Of a stretch of DNA of 64,000 nt, positions 25,092-35,054 are shown in pieces; within the stretch, counting starts at the first letter, position 1, and every line of letters begins with the position of its first letter. The notes beneath the pieces were generated by a model that was not told where the DNA came from, searched no databases, and saw nothing but the letters and a program-made list of their open reading frames with translations. This DNA comes from Dokdonia sp. Hel_I_53 (lineage in GTDB: Bacteria > Bacteroidota > Bacteroidia > Flavobacteriales > Flavobacteriaceae), in NCBI RefSeq assembly GCF_007827465.1, contig NZ_VISL01000001.1, positions 935,001 to 999,000 of the forward strand. Reading direction: 5' to 3'. A program made the position numbers and the translations under genes.

Positions 25092-26525
25092 ATGCAGCCT
25101 ATCTATATCTTATTACTTATTGCAGGTTATTTTGGCATCTTGATGCTTATCAGTTACCTTACTGGTAAAGGTGATTCAAACACAGACTTTTTTAAAGCAG
25201 GTAAGCAATCTCCTTGGTATCTAGTTGCTTTTGGAATGATAGGAGCCTCCTTATCTGGAGTGACTTTCATTTCCGTACCAGGTTGGATAGAAGAATCTAG
25301 CTTTAGCTACTTTCAAGTGGTACTTGGATATACCGTGGGTTATGCAGTTATAGGCTTAGTACTGTTACCTCTTTATTATAAATTAAACCTAACTTCAATT
25401 TATACGTATCTAGAAGGGCGCTTTGGTTCATATTCTTACAAAACAGGGGCCTCTTTCTTTTTGTTGAGCCGCATCATTGGGGCTAGTTTTAGATTATATC
25501 TTGTAGCAAATGTCTTACAACTTCTCGTTTTTGATGAAATGGGCGTTCCATTTGCGGTAACGGTTACCATAACTATTTTGTTAATTTGGCTATATACATT
25601 TAAGGCAGGTATAAAAACGATTGTTTGGACAGATACGCTGCAAACCCTTTTTATGCTTATCGCTGTTGGGGTGGCAATTTACTTTGTAAGTGATGAGATG
25701 GGACTTAATGCTGCAGCCGCTATTGATCTAATTTCTTCAAGTGAGATGAGTCAAATTTTCTTTTTTGACGACTGGAAAAGTGGTGATCACTTTGTAAAAC
25801 AATTTTTATCTGGTGCTTTTATTTCGATAGTAATGACAGGTCTTGATCAAGATATGATGCAAAAAAACTTGACCTGCCGAAATTTAGGAGATGCGCAGAA
25901 AAATATGTTTTGGTTCACCATCGTATTGACCATTGTTAATCTTGTGTTTCTAGGTTTGGGATTACTCCTCACGGTCTATGCATCTCAAAATGGTATTGAT
26001 GCACAAAGAGACGAGCTGTTCCCTACTATAGCTGTAAATGGCGGTTTAGGTATTGGACTAGCCATCGTATTTTTACTAGGTCTTATAGCCGCAGCTTACT
26101 CTAGTGCCGATAGTGCGCTTACTTCCCTTACGACTTCCTTCAGTATTGACATTTTAGAGATTGAAAAAAAGTACGATGCTGTGAAACAAGTAGTCGTTCG
26201 AAAGCGCATTCATATCATCATGTCTATAGTATTAGTACTAGTAATCATCATATTCAAATACGTCATTGCCGATGCTACCGTCATTGCAAAACTTTTTACG
26301 TTTGCCGGATATACCTACGGTCCGTTGTTAGGTTTATACAGTTTTGGGCTATTTACAAACTGGCAAGTAAAGGACAAACTCGTTCCTGTAATTGCTATTG
26401 CATCACCTATACTCGCTTACGTTATCAGTGTATGGTCTGCAACGGTGGGGTTTGAATTCGGTTTCTTTATTTTGATTTTAAATGGTGCACTCACCTTCTT
26501 AGGACTCTTACTAATAAAAAGGTAA
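25092..26525 (+). CDS. Sodium:solute symporter family transporter
   Basis: This 477-residue inner-membrane transporter has about 13 hydrophobic helices. It shows the SSS family patterns GKQSPWYLVAFGMIGASLSGVTFISVPG near the N-terminus, the GLDQDMMQKNLTCRN block, and LIAAAYSSADSALTSLTTSFSIDIL in the sodium-site helix (Ser/Thr rich). It should use the sodium gradient to import a small organic solute, consistent with a marine cell. The substrate cannot be assigned. It is transcribed alone, convergent with icmF across a shared terminator. Confidence 0.88.
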   Translation: MQPIYILLLIAGYFGILMLISYLTGKGDSNTDFFKAGKQSPWYLVAFGMIGASLSGVTFISVPGWIEESSFSYFQVVLGYTVGYAVIGLVLLPLYYKLNLTSIYTYLEGRFGSYSYKTGASFFLLSRIIGASFRLYLVANVLQLLVFDEMGVPFAVTVTITILLIWLYTFKAGIKTIVWTDTLQTLFMLIAVGVAIYFVSDEMGLNAAAAIDLISSSEMSQIFFFDDWKSGDHFVKQFLSGAFISIVMTGLDQDMMQKNLTCRNLGDAQKNMFWFTIVLTIVNLVFLGLGLLLTVYASQNGIDAQRDELFPTIAVNGGLGIGLAIVFLLGLIAAAYSSADSALTSLTTSFSIDILEIEKKYDAVKQVVVRKRIHIIMSIVLVLVIIIFKYVIADATVIAKLFTFAGYTYGPLLGLYSFGLFTNWQVKDKLVPVIAIASPILAYVISVWSATVGFEFGFFILILNGALTFLGLLLIKR

Positions 26526-26540
26526 TGGATAGGAGTTATT

Positions 26541-26558
26541 ACGCTTTCGCGAAAGCGT
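26541..26558. repeat. Dispersed palindrome, copy 13 (18 bp)
   Basis: ACGCTTTCGCGAAAGCGT 16 bp after the symporter stop and before the shared terminator. Confidence 0.9.
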
Positions 26559-26604
26559 GATGTCAATGTTTAAAATTTCCCAAAGACAATATCCTCTTAA
26601 ATAA

Positions 26605-26628
26605 AAAAGCCAGCGTGAGCTGGCTTTT
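26605..26628. terminator. Bidirectional terminator between symporter and icmF genes
   Basis: AAAAGCCAGC-GTGA-GCTGGCTTTT has A- and T-runs on both sides and lies between convergent genes. Confidence 0.88.
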
Positions 26629-26652
26629 ATTCTGTATAGTATCAAAACATTG

Positions 26653-29600
26653 TTACATATTACGTCGGTACTGCCCTCCTACTTCAAAGAGTGCATTTGT
26701 GATCTGTCCTAGTGAACAATACTTCGTCGCTTCCATTAAATGCTCAAAGATATTCTCGTTTTGAATTGCAGCATTTTGAATATTCTTGATTGACTGATCT
26801 ATCTTTTCTGCTTGTGCTTCGTGGAGGTTTTCTAGCATCTCAATTTGATATTGCTTTTCTTCTTCCGTTGCACGAATAACTTCTGCAGGTCTAACGGTTG
26901 GACTTCCTTTACTGCTCAAGAACGTATTTACACCAATAATCGGGAAATCACCATTATGTTTGAGTGTTTCATAATACAAGCTTTCCTCCTGTATTTTTGA
27001 ACGTTGATACATGGTTTCCATGGCACCTAATACACCACCACGCTCTGTTATTCTATCAAATTCTAATAGAACTGCTTCTTCAACTAAATCTGTAAGCTCT
27101 TCGATAATAAATGAACCTTGTAATGGATTCTCATTCTTCGTAAGACCTAATTCCTTATTGATAATAAGTTGTATAGCCATGGCTCTACGTACACTATCTT
27201 CTGTAGGTGTTGTAATGGCCTCATCGTAGGCATTTGTATGTAACGAATTACAGTTATCGTAAATGGCATATAGTGCTTGTAAAGTAGTACGTATGTCGTT
27301 AAAATCAATTTCCTGTGCATGCAAACTACGTCCTGACGTCTGTATGTGATACTTCAACATTTGCGCTCTCGGATTTGCTTTATACTTTTCCTTCAAAGCT
27401 TTTGCCCAAATTTTACGAGCCACACGACCTATCACCGCATATTCTGGATCGATACCGTTTGAGAAAAAGAACGATAAGTTAGGACCAAATTTATTGATAT
27501 CCATCCCACGGCTTAGGTAGTACTCCACATAGGTAAATCCGTTTGAAAGCGTAAGTGCTAATTGTGTGATTGGATTTGCGCCTGCCTCTGCAATATGGTA
27601 TCCAGAAATAGAAACTGAATAAAAATTACGCACCTTTTGTGTGATAAAATACTCCTGTACATCTCCCATTAAACGCAGTGCAAATTCTGTTGAGAAAATA
27701 CAGGTATTTTGTGCTTGATCCTCTTTAAGAATATCGGCTTGAACGGTACCTCGCACTTGCGTAAGTGTTTCTACTTTAATTCTATTATAGACATCTGCTG
27801 GTAATACTTGATCTCCAGTAACACCAAGAAGCATTAATCCAAGGCCATCGTTCCCTTCTGGTAAATCACCTTGGTATGCTGGGCGTGTCTTCCCTTTATA
27901 AATTTCTTTGATTTTATTTTCAACCTCTGTCTCTAGTTCATTTTCTTTGATGTACTTCTCACAATTTTGGTCAATTGCAGCATTCATAAAGAAACCTAAT
28001 AACATAGGAGCTGGTCCGTTTATGGTCATACTAACCGAAGTCATCGCATGGCTCAAATCAAAGCCAGAATATAACTTCTTAGCATCGTCCAAACAGCAAA
28101 TACTTACCCCAGCGTTTCCAATTTTACCATAAATATCTGGTCTTCTTCCTGGATCATTACCATATAAAGTAACACTATCAAAAGCAGTACTTAATCGTTT
28201 TGCTGGCAATCCAAGACTCACATAGTGAAAACGTTTATTTGTACGCTCTGGTCCTCCCTCTCCGGCAAACATACGTGTAGGATCTTCTCCCGTTCGTTTA
28301 AAAGGATAAAGTCCTGCGGCATATGGGAACTCTCCCGGTACATTTTCTTGTAAACACCAAATTAGAATATCTCCCCAAGCTTCATATTTAGGTAATGCAA
28401 CTTTTGGAATTTGAAGGTGAGATAGCGATTCGCTATGTGTAGGAATTTTAATCTCTTTATCACGTACTTTAAATGTGTAAATAGGCTCTTTATATGTATT
28501 TACTTTTTCTTCCCAGCCGATAATTATTTCCCAGTTATAAGGATCTAAATCCATTTTTACTTTATCAAACTGGCTCACTAATAGTTTGATCAATTCTTGA
28601 TCGCCGTCCTGTAAATTATCTTGAGATATATCAGAAAGATCTAGCCCTGCTTTGTCAAGCTTTGGAGCATGTTTGGTAATAGAAGTGATGGTTTTGTAAA
28701 TTCCGTAAAGGGTTTGCGCTGTTTGTTGTTGCGCTTTCGCGAAAGCGTCATACCCCCTATTATTTTCTGCAATTTCACTTAGGTATCTTGTACGTGCTGG
28801 AGGAATGACGAAAATTTTCTCACTCATTTCCTCGCTGATTTCAAATGTACTATTTAGATCTGCCGTTGTAGCGTCATTCACTTTCTCCATAATACGCTTA
28901 TACAACGTATTCATTCCAGGGTCATTGAATTGACTAGCGATAGTTCCAAATACTGGTAACTCATCTTGGGGTGTATCCCAAAGATTGTTGTTACGCATAT
29001 ATTGTTTCTTCACATCTCTTAAGGCATCCAGTGAACCTCGCTTATCAAATTTGTTAATCGCAACTAGATCTGCAAAATCAAGCATATCGATTTTCTCCAG
29101 CTGTGTAGCTGCACCAAATTCTGGCGTCATAACGTATAATGACACATCACTATGCTCTAAAATCTCTGTATCAGATTGCCCTATACCTGAAGTTTCTAAT
29201 ATAATCAAGTCAAATTCTGCTGCTTTCAAAACTTCTATGGCTTCGCCTACGTATTTTGATAAGGCAAGATTGCTCTGTCTGGTAGCCAGCGAACGCATAT
29301 AGACACGCTCATTATTGATAGCATTCATACGAATACGATCGCCAAGTAAGGCTCCGCCCGTTTTACGTTTTGAAGGATCTACAGATATTAATCCTATGGT
29401 TTTCTTTGGAAAATCAACTAAGAAACGACGTACTAATTCATCTACTAAGGAAGACTTACCGGCTCCTCCTGTTCCTGTAATTCCAAGTACTGGTGTGAGC
29501 GATTTCTCGTTAAGTGTATGAATTTCATCTAGGGTGTTTTTGGCTACTTCGGGAAAGTTTTCGGCAGCAGAAATTACTCTAGCGATTTGCGTAGGTACTT

Positions 29601-30081
29601 TTTCGCGCAAGCGGGATGCATCAACATCTAATTTATCTCCTATAGCATAATCAGATTGTTGAACCAGATCATTGATCATACCCTGTAATCCCATAGAACG
29701 ACCGTCATCTGGAGAGTAGATGCGCGTGATTCCATAGTCCATTAATTCTTGGATTTCTTCTGGAAGAATCACACCTCCTCCTCCTCCGAAGATTTTAATA
29801 TGACCTGCATCTCTCTCTTGTAACAAGTCATACATATATTTAAAATATTCGTTATGCCCTCCTTGGTATGAGGTCATCGCAATTGCATTTGCATCCTCTT
29901 GTATTGCGGTATTTACCACCTCTTCTACAGAGCGGTCGTGACCTAGGTGTATCACCTCTACACCAGTGCTTTGAATAATGCGGCGCATGATATTTATGGC
30001 AGCATCATGGCCATCAAAAAGAGAAGCGGCTGTAACGATACGTACTTTATGTTTTGGGGTATAAGGAGTGGCTTGTTCCAT
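26653..30081 (-). CDS. icmF: Fused acyl-CoA mutase with GTPase chaperone (IcmF type)
   Basis: This 1142-residue adenosylcobalamin enzyme should interconvert isobutyryl-CoA and n-butyryl-CoA (or a similar pair). Domain order is B12-binding (about 10-140, DGHD with cobalt ligand H25), a MeaB/ArgK-type G domain (Walker [10 protein letters not shown] 203-211, NKFDKRGS 343-350), a linker, then the mutase barrel (about 560-1142). The active-site segment reads LYPFKR (591-596) where methylmalonyl-CoA mutases have a Tyr-containing sequence; this agrees with IcmF. The order B12-G-mutase is also that of IcmF. A palindrome copy encodes AFAKA (446-450) in the linker. Likely role: branched-chain or short acyl-CoA metabolism. 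Confidence 0.85.
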   Translation of the reverse strand: MEQATPYTPKHKVRIVTAASLFDGHDAAINIMRRIIQSTGVEVIHLGHDRSVEEVVNTAIQEDANAIAMTSYQGGHNEYFKYMYDLLQERDAGHIKIFGGGGGVILPEEIQELMDYGITRIYSPDDGRSMGLQGMINDLVQQSDYAIGDKLDVDASRLREKVPTQIARVISAAENFPEVAKNTLDEIHTLNEKSLTPVLGITGTGGAGKSSLVDELVRRFLVDFPKKTIGLISVDPSKRKTGGALLGDRIRMNAINNERVYMRSLATRQSNLALSKYVGEAIEVLKAAEFDLIILETSGIGQSDTEILEHSDVSLYVMTPEFGAATQLEKIDMLDFADLVAINKFDKRGSLDALRDVKKQYMRNNNLWDTPQDELPVFGTIASQFNDPGMNTLYKRIMEKVNDATTADLNSTFEISEEMSEKIFVIPPARTRYLSEIAENNRGYDAFAKAQQQTAQTLYGIYKTITSITKHAPKLDKAGLDLSDISQDNLQDGDQELIKLLVSQFDKVKMDLDPYNWEIIIGWEEKVNTYKEPIYTFKVRDKEIKIPTHSESLSHLQIPKVALPKYEAWGDILIWCLQENVPGEFPYAAGLYPFKRTGEDPTRMFAGEGGPERTNKRFHYVSLGLPAKRLSTAFDSVTLYGNDPGRRPDIYGKIGNAGVSICCLDDAKKLYSGFDLSHAMTSVSMTINGPAPMLLGFFMNAAIDQNCEKYIKENELETEVENKIKEIYKGKTRPAYQGDLPEGNDGLGLMLLGVTGDQVLPADVYNRIKVETLTQVRGTVQADILKEDQAQNTCIFSTEFALRLMGDVQEYFITQKVRNFYSVSISGYHIAEAGANPITQLALTLSNGFTYVEYYLSRGMDINKFGPNLSFFFSNGIDPEYAVIGRVARKIWAKALKEKYKANPRAQMLKYHIQTSGRSLHAQEIDFNDIRTTLQALYAIYDNCNSLHTNAYDEAITTPTEDSVRRAMAIQLIINKELGLTKNENPLQGSFIIEELTDLVEEAVLLEFDRITERGGVLGAMETMYQRSKIQEESLYYETLKHNGDFPIIGVNTFLSSKGSPTVRPAEVIRATEEEKQYQIEMLENLHEAQAEKIDQSIKNIQNAAIQNENIFEHLMEATKYCSLGQITNALFEVGGQYRRNM
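28732..28747. repeat. Dispersed palindrome, copy 14 (16 bp)
   Basis: CGCTTTCGCGAAAGCG in the interdomain linker of icmF, read as AFAKA. Confidence 0.9.
29599..29613. repeat. Degenerate palindrome copy in icmF
   Basis: TTTTCGCGCAAGCG differs from the repeat by one base in the right arm core. It encodes KRA-type residues (EKVP upstream, LREK) in the linker after the B12 domain. It may be a decayed site or chance. Confidence 0.4.
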
Positions 30082-30221
30082 CTGTAATTATTCGTGATTT
30101 TATTGTCCGTAAATTTACGTAATAATCAGTAAAAAAGGTGTGTCATTTAGGATTAGACAAATTTTAAAACTTCTAACAGTACTTCCTTATAATATTCTCA
30201 ATTTAGATGTCCTATATGTAC

Positions 30222-30241
30222 CAATTAAGATTACTTAATTG
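30222..30241. repeat. Inverted repeat in icmF/DUF4197 intergenic region
   Basis: CAATTAAG-ATTA-CTTAATTG, 8-bp perfect arms. TACTTAATTG recurs at 31065-31074 just after the DUF4197 gene. Possible operator; no known regulator. Confidence 0.35.
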
Positions 30242-30287
30242 AGTATATTTCAAAATGATCTAATAAAATTTATGCTTTTTTTCACGC

Positions 30288-30297
30288 TTTCGCGAAA
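30288..30297. repeat. Dispersed palindrome, copy 15 (10 bp core)
   Basis: CGC-TTTCGCGAAA with only the left GC arm retained, 50 bp before the DUF4197 start. Confidence 0.85.
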
Positions 30298-30347
30298 ATG
30301 TTATGAGTATTAATCCCCTATATTTATAAAATCTAATCATCTCTATT

Positions 30348-31049
30348 ATGAAAAAATTTATTGCAGTATTCGCTTTAGTCATGTTGTCTTCTTGTGCAGA
30401 ACTACAACAAGTAGTTAATAGTTTACCTACAGAAGGTGGTATAGATAACGCAACTATAGGTAACGGGTTAAAGCAAGCCCTGGATTTTGGGATAGATAAA
30501 CAAGTAACTAAACTGACTGCAACAGATGGTTTTTATAAAAATGAGCTGGTAAAGATTGCATTGCCGGCTGAATTACAAAAAGTTGATAGTGCTTTAAGAA
30601 AAATAGGTTTAAGTAGTCTGGCAGATGAAGGTATAAAAGCACTTAATCGTGCAGCTGAAGATGCGGTGAGCGAAGCCACACCTATCTTTGTGAATGCTGT
30701 AAAAGAACTAACAATAACCGACGTGCGGAATATTCTTTTTGGGAATGACAATGCTGCAACTGTTTATCTGGAAGGTAAAACGCAAACAGCGCTCTATGAT
30801 AAATTTAATCCTGTTATTAAAAATTCTTTTTCAAAAGTAGGTGCAGACGAAATCTGGACTAATCTAATCAATAGATATAATTCCATTCCATTAACTAACA
30901 ATGTGAATCCTGACCTAACGGATTATGTAACACAACAAGCCTTGGACGGTGTATATACAATGATTGCGGTAGAAGAAAAACAAATACGCACAAACATTGC
31001 TAGCCGTACAACAAATCTTTTAAGAAACGTTTTTTCACTTCAAGATTAA
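30348..31049 (+). CDS. DUF4197 lipoprotein
   Basis: This 233-residue lipoprotein has the signal MKKFIAVFALVMLSSC with the lipobox Cys at 16. The mature part carries the DUF4197 pattern: GLKQALDFGIDKQVTKL, IALPAELQKVDSALRKIGLSSLADE and AVKELTITDVRNIL, then TALYDKFNPVIKNS. The family is widespread in Bacteroidota and Proteobacteria envelopes and has no assigned function. It is preceded by a palindrome copy and an inverted repeat, with no operon partner except possibly the small gene 110 bp downstream. Confidence 0.88.
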   Translation: MKKFIAVFALVMLSSCAELQQVVNSLPTEGGIDNATIGNGLKQALDFGIDKQVTKLTATDGFYKNELVKIALPAELQKVDSALRKIGLSSLADEGIKALNRAAEDAVSEATPIFVNAVKELTITDVRNILFGNDNAATVYLEGKTQTALYDKFNPVIKNSFSKVGADEIWTNLINRYNSIPLTNNVNPDLTDYVTQQALDGVYTMIAVEEKQIRTNIASRTTNLLRNVFSLQD

Positions 31050-31159
31050 GTATTTATTTAAGCCTACTTAATTGTCTGATTTTTATCGTATTAAATGTTG
31101 ATCGTTTCATTTTTTTTTATACTTTAGAAGACACTTAACTAACTAATTATTAAACGATT

Positions 31160-31327
31160 ATGTCAAGTATATCAAAACATCAGCGAATAAGAAACTATAT
31201 GGAGCGAAAACACCGTAAACTGGTAGAAGAAGCCTATAATTTGCAATATACAGATCATGAGCGTAGCGATGTACTTACATTTGAAGCGCTACAATTAGAT
31301 CAAAAATTAAAGTTCTTGCACTTATAA
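31160..31327 (+). CDS. Small 55-residue basic protein, Lacal_2735-like
   Basis: This short soluble helical protein begins MSSISKHQRIRNYMERKHRK. The run KLVEEAYNLQYTDHERSDVLTFEALQLDQKL has the spacing of the flavobacterial Lacal_2735 family (Lys-rich start, EEAY.L, SD, EA..L), though similarity is judged by eye only. It is convergent with and overlaps the last bases of the metal-receptor-like gene by six bases. An AT-rich leader ahead and a compact ORF support coding. Function unknown. Confidence 0.55.
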   Translation: MSSISKHQRIRNYMERKHRKLVEEAYNLQYTDHERSDVLTFEALQLDQKLKFLHL

Positions 31328-32107
31328 TTTAGATATAAGCTTTTCAAAATAGCCATAGGTAAAAAGTAATCTACTACCATACCAAGAAAAATATTCGCCA
31401 TCAACTAGCAAAACCTTCCCAGTTGTGTTTTTTTGGAAAAAATCAAGCTGTTTGTAATTAAATGGAAAAGGCTCACTGGATAAAAAAACATAATCAAGAT
31501 TTTTAATGTTTTCTAATTGAATAACTGGATATCTTCCATCATACTCTTTAAAAGCATTTTCCAAACCTATTTCCCTCAGCATATCATCAATAAACGTATC
31601 TGATCCTGCTACCATCATTGGATCTTTCCATATCAAGTAGCCTACTTTTTTATTCTTTTGAAGTAGATTAACCTTATTCTTGAAACTATTGCGACTTCTC
31701 TTAATCTCTATTACTAAATCGCTTGCAATTTTACTTACATTAAAAATCTCCCCATATTGTATAATGAGATTTAAAGATTGTGAGACTGTTCTCACATTAG
31801 AAACATGTACAATTGTAATTTCTTTTAACTCAAGAACCATTTGTTTCGTGTTCTCCTCTTTGTTACAAAGAATGATATCTGGCTCAAGGGCTATGATTTT
31901 ATCATAATGAACCTGTTTAGTTCCACCTACGATAACTTTATCATTTCGTAAGTTTTTAGGATGCACACAAAATTTTGTAATACCCACTATTCTATCTGAC
32001 AACCCTAAATCAACAAGTAATTCTGTTTGACTTGGAACTAAGGAGACAATACGTAGTGGTATTTTGTCTATTGAAAGTGAACGACCTAGTTGATCTATAA
32101 TTTGCAC
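31322..32107 (-). CDS. Helical-backbone metal receptor-like protein (BtuF/FhuD fold), no signal peptide
   Basis: This 261-residue protein matches the class III periplasmic-binding fold of vitamin B12 and iron-siderophore receptors: RIVSLVPSQTELLVDLGLSDRIVGIT at the start, KIIALEPDIILCNKEEN, then DTFIDDMLREIGLENAF and VFLSSEPFPF. It starts straight into the fold with no export signal or lipobox, and no transporter genes are nearby. A cytosolic role in cobalamin or another cofactor is possible but unproven. It starts 1 bp after the pyrF stop and is likely co-transcribed with it. Confidence 0.78.
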   Translation of the reverse strand: MQIIDQLGRSLSIDKIPLRIVSLVPSQTELLVDLGLSDRIVGITKFCVHPKNLRNDKVIVGGTKQVHYDKIIALEPDIILCNKEENTKQMVLELKEITIVHVSNVRTVSQSLNLIIQYGEIFNVSKIASDLVIEIKRSRNSFKNKVNLLQKNKKVGYLIWKDPMMVAGSDTFIDDMLREIGLENAFKEYDGRYPVIQLENIKNLDYVFLSSEPFPFNYKQLDFFQKNTTGKVLLVDGEYFSWYGSRLLFTYGYFEKLISKL

Positions 32108-32108
32108 C

Positions 32109-32930
32109 TTATGAATTTTCTATCAATATCTCATGCATCTCTTCTTGGATTTGCTGAGCAACATTTCTTGCTGCGACAGCAAAATCTTCTTCTTGTGAAT
32201 TATAGATAATCCCTCTAGAAGAGTTAATTAATAATCCTATATCCTTCGTTAAACCGTATTTACAAACCTCACGCAAACTTCCGCCTTGTGCTCCAACTCC
32301 AGGAACGAGAAGAAAAGCTTCTGGGATAATTTTTCTTATATCTGTAAAATATTCAGCCTTTGTAGCACCAACCACATACATTAATTGCTCACTGTTAGCA
32401 TACGATTTTGAAGTCTCAATAACATGTTTATAGAGCTCTCTTCCCTCTATATTTTTTGTTTGAAAATCAAATGCTCCTTTATTAGAAGTAAGTGCAAGTA
32501 ATATAGTATGTTTATCTGTAAATTCAAGAAAAGGCTCTACAGAATCTTTGCCCATATAGGGTGCAATCGTGACAGAGTCAAAGTTTAAGTCTTCAAAAAA
32601 AGCTTTCGCATAGCGACTAGATGTATTTCCAATATCTCCACGTTTTGCATCTGCTATGGTAAACTGTTCTGGGTAGAACTCATTTATGTAATTAATGGTT
32701 TTTTCAAGTGCCTTCCACCCCATTAATCCATAGGCTTCATAAAACGCAATATTAGGTTTATAACCAACACATAAGTCGTGGGTGGCATCTATGATTGCTT
32801 TATTAAAAGAAAAGATGGGGTCTTCCTCTTGTAATAAGTGCTTTGGAATTTTATCAAGATCTGTATCTAACCCAACAATAAGAAAAGATTGTTTTTGCTT
32901 TATTTGATCTATTAAGAATGTTGTTTCCAA
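32109..32930 (-). CDS. pyrF: Orotidine 5'-phosphate decarboxylase (type 2)
   Basis: This enzyme performs the last step of UMP synthesis. The 273-residue protein belongs to the longer group 2 of OMP decarboxylases. The catalytic D-x-K-R motif is [10 protein letters not shown] with K96. [14 protein letters not shown] near the N-terminus and [10 protein letters not shown] (phosphate-binding loop) and NSSRGIIY at the end are typical. The prfA gene lies about 80 bp upstream on the same strand and the metal-receptor-like gene follows directly. Confidence 0.95.
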   Translation of the reverse strand: METTFLIDQIKQKQSFLIVGLDTDLDKIPKHLLQEEDPIFSFNKAIIDATHDLCVGYKPNIAFYEAYGLMGWKALEKTINYINEFYPEQFTIADAKRGDIGNTSSRYAKAFFEDLNFDSVTIAPYMGKDSVEPFLEFTDKHTILLALTSNKGAFDFQTKNIEGRELYKHVIETSKSYANSEQLMYVVGATKAEYFTDIRKIIPEAFLLVPGVGAQGGSLREVCKYGLTKDIGLLINSSRGIIYNSQEEDFAVAARNVAQQIQEEMHEILIENS

Positions 32931-33010
32931 AGGCTATTTGATTTATGGGTTCTTAATTTCAGCTTATACACAATCTAAAAACGTAAGTAGTAGAATGCTG
33001 ATTTCTTCAA

Positions 33011-34090
33011 TTATAATTCTCCCTCCGTAAATTTGAGTTTCTCAGTGTTTTCAACTAATCGCAACTCATCAAGAATTTTCTGAATATCTCCATTTACGAT
33101 ATTCTGTAGATCGTACAACGTCAAACCTATACGGTGATCTGTAACACGTCCTTGCGGGTAATTATACGTCCTAATCTTTGCACTTCTGTCCCCACTACTT
33201 ACTTGAGAATTACGCTTGGCAGCATCTTCTTCTTGTTTTTTGGCGAGTTCTAAATCATAGAGTCTAGAACGAAGTACTTTAAACGCTTTTTCTTTATTCT
33301 TATGCTGTGATTTTTGATCTTGACATTGCGCTACAAGTCCAGTAGGAATGTGTGTTAATCTTACAGCAGAATACGTCGTATTTACTGATTGCCCTCCAGG
33401 TCCAGATGAACAAAAGAAATCAACTCTTACGTCTTTAGCTTCAATCTGCACATCAAACTCCTCAGCTTCCGGAAGAACCATTACGGTAGCAGCACTGGTA
33501 TGAACACGACCTTGTGTTTCTGTCTGAGGTACACGTTGCACACGATGTACACCTGCTTCAAACTTCATAGTTCCATAAACGTCAGAACCTGTGATTTCAA
33601 ATTGAATTTCTTTAAAACCACCGGATGTACCTTCAGAATAATCTACGGTACTATGTTTCCATCCGGGCACAGAATCTACATATTTAGTATACATTCTATA
33701 TAGATCTCCAGCAAATATACTCGCCTCATCCCCTCCAGTTCCTGCGCGTATCTCAACGACAACATTCTTTGCATCTTCTGGATCCTTAGGAATAAGCATC
33801 ATTCTTATTTTCTCTTCCAATTCAGGTATTCCTGTCTTTGCCTCTTCATATTGCATTTTTGCCATTTCGACCATCTCTGCATCACTACCGTCTGCTATAA
33901 TCTCTTCGGCTTCTTGGAGATTATTTGTGAGCTCAATATATGTCTCACGTTCATCCATCAATGCCTTTAAATCACTGTATTCTTTGTTAAGCTGGACGTA
34001 ACGCTTTTGATCTGAAATTATATCTGGTTGTATGATAAGATCACTAATCTCATCAAAACGCTGTTTTACTATTTGTAATTTTTCTAACAT
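33011..34090 (-). CDS. prfA: Peptide chain release factor 1
   Basis: RF1 ends translation at UAA and UAG. The 359-residue length is normal. The stop-codon-reading tripeptide lies in [15 protein letters not shown] (PQT in place of E. coli PAT). The peptidyl-tRNA hydrolysis motif GGQ is in [17 protein letters not shown]. An N-terminal coiled-coil domain (about 1-110) and the [15 protein letters not shown] block follow the family plan. It is upstream of pyrF on the same strand. Confidence 0.95.
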   Translation of the reverse strand: MLEKLQIVKQRFDEISDLIIQPDIISDQKRYVQLNKEYSDLKALMDERETYIELTNNLQEAEEIIADGSDAEMVEMAKMQYEEAKTGIPELEEKIRMMLIPKDPEDAKNVVVEIRAGTGGDEASIFAGDLYRMYTKYVDSVPGWKHSTVDYSEGTSGGFKEIQFEITGSDVYGTMKFEAGVHRVQRVPQTETQGRVHTSAATVMVLPEAEEFDVQIEAKDVRVDFFCSSGPGGQSVNTTYSAVRLTHIPTGLVAQCQDQKSQHKNKEKAFKVLRSRLYDLELAKKQEEDAAKRNSQVSSGDRSAKIRTYNYPQGRVTDHRIGLTLYDLQNIVNGDIQKILDELRLVENTEKLKFTEGEL

Positions 34091-34193
34091 CTACTTTCTT
34101 AAATATAGAGCGAATTTACGATAATTTAATGGAGGTAAAAAGATCTACGTTAGTGTAGTAAAATGATGATAACGTATTTATAATTTTAAAATA

Positions 34194-34203
34194 TTTCGCG
34201 AAA
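34194..34203. repeat. Dispersed palindrome, copy 16 (10 bp core)
   Basis: TTTCGCGAAA with a GCGTAC arm on the right only. It ends 8 bp beyond the stop of the 244-residue membrane protein gene. Confidence 0.85.
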
Positions 34204-34211
34204 GCGTACCA

Positions 34212-34946
34212 CTATTTTGAAGAAGATATCATCTCATACTGCTCTATTTCTTGCAATTCTTGATTGGTTTCCAAAGCAGTATAAAGAAAAAAGCCAAAAC
34301 TTAATAGAAATGCACTTCGCTCCATATAAAACAGAAATTCTACATTAAAATAATACGCAAATAACGAAGTAACATCTGATGTTAAAATGCAAAGCGCAAA
34401 AAACACGTACATCAATGAACGGTTGCTATTGTATATCTGATTATAAATAATGGCTGTTGCTCCTAAAAGGATCATAAAACCGCCATAAAAATAAAATAGA
34501 ACGGGTTCAAAAGGTCCTATATAATTTTCTTGTATCATTCCAGACAATTCATAAAGCGTATAGATGTTTGCCAGAACAAGAATAATTGTGATTAGTAGTG
34601 AGTTTAAATTAAAGACCAAATTCTTTATAACATCCTTTCGCTCAAAACTTATAATACCGTAGACGATAATTCCTAATACGAGATACAGCGCATGCCCTAC
34701 TTCTGTTTCATAAAAGAGTAGCGTTACCTCCCGCAAAACAAAGACACCAAGTATATATAAGATAATTCCTTTCTTAAACTGAGTTTTATAAATATAAAAC
34801 ACCACAAAAACCATTAAAGAAATTAATCTAACATACCGTGCTGTGTGTAGATCTGTAAATGCAAAAGCTACTAAATTTAAAATAATCAAAAGCCCTGTGA
34901 GCATTGGTAACCCTTTAAAGATATTACCTAATGTAATTTTCTTCAT
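34212..34946 (-). CDS. Predicted multi-pass membrane protein of unknown function
   Basis: This 244-residue integral membrane protein has about eight hydrophobic segments with short loops (for example LPMLTGLLIILNLVAFAF and SLLITIILVLANIYTLY) and a charged C-terminal tail (ETNQELQEIEQYEMISSSK). The overall plan resembles YhhN-like flavobacterial membrane proteins, but I do not see a diagnostic motif. It stands alone between prfA and purM on the minus strand. No function is proposed. Confidence 0.6.
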   Translation of the reverse strand: MKKITLGNIFKGLPMLTGLLIILNLVAFAFTDLHTARYVRLISLMVFVVFYIYKTQFKKGIILYILGVFVLREVTLLFYETEVGHALYLVLGIIVYGIISFERKDVIKNLVFNLNSLLITIILVLANIYTLYELSGMIQENYIGPFEPVLFYFYGGFMILLGATAIIYNQIYNSNRSLMYVFFALCILTSDVTSLFAYYFNVEFLFYMERSAFLLSFGFFLYTALETNQELQEIEQYEMISSSK

Positions 34947-35054
34947 AAACTCTAGACAGCTGTTTTTTAAAATTTTTGAAAATTTCTCAAACTAACTAAA
35001 TATACGTAAAATGATAAGAATTGGTTTTGAAATATTTATTTGGGTTTACTAATT

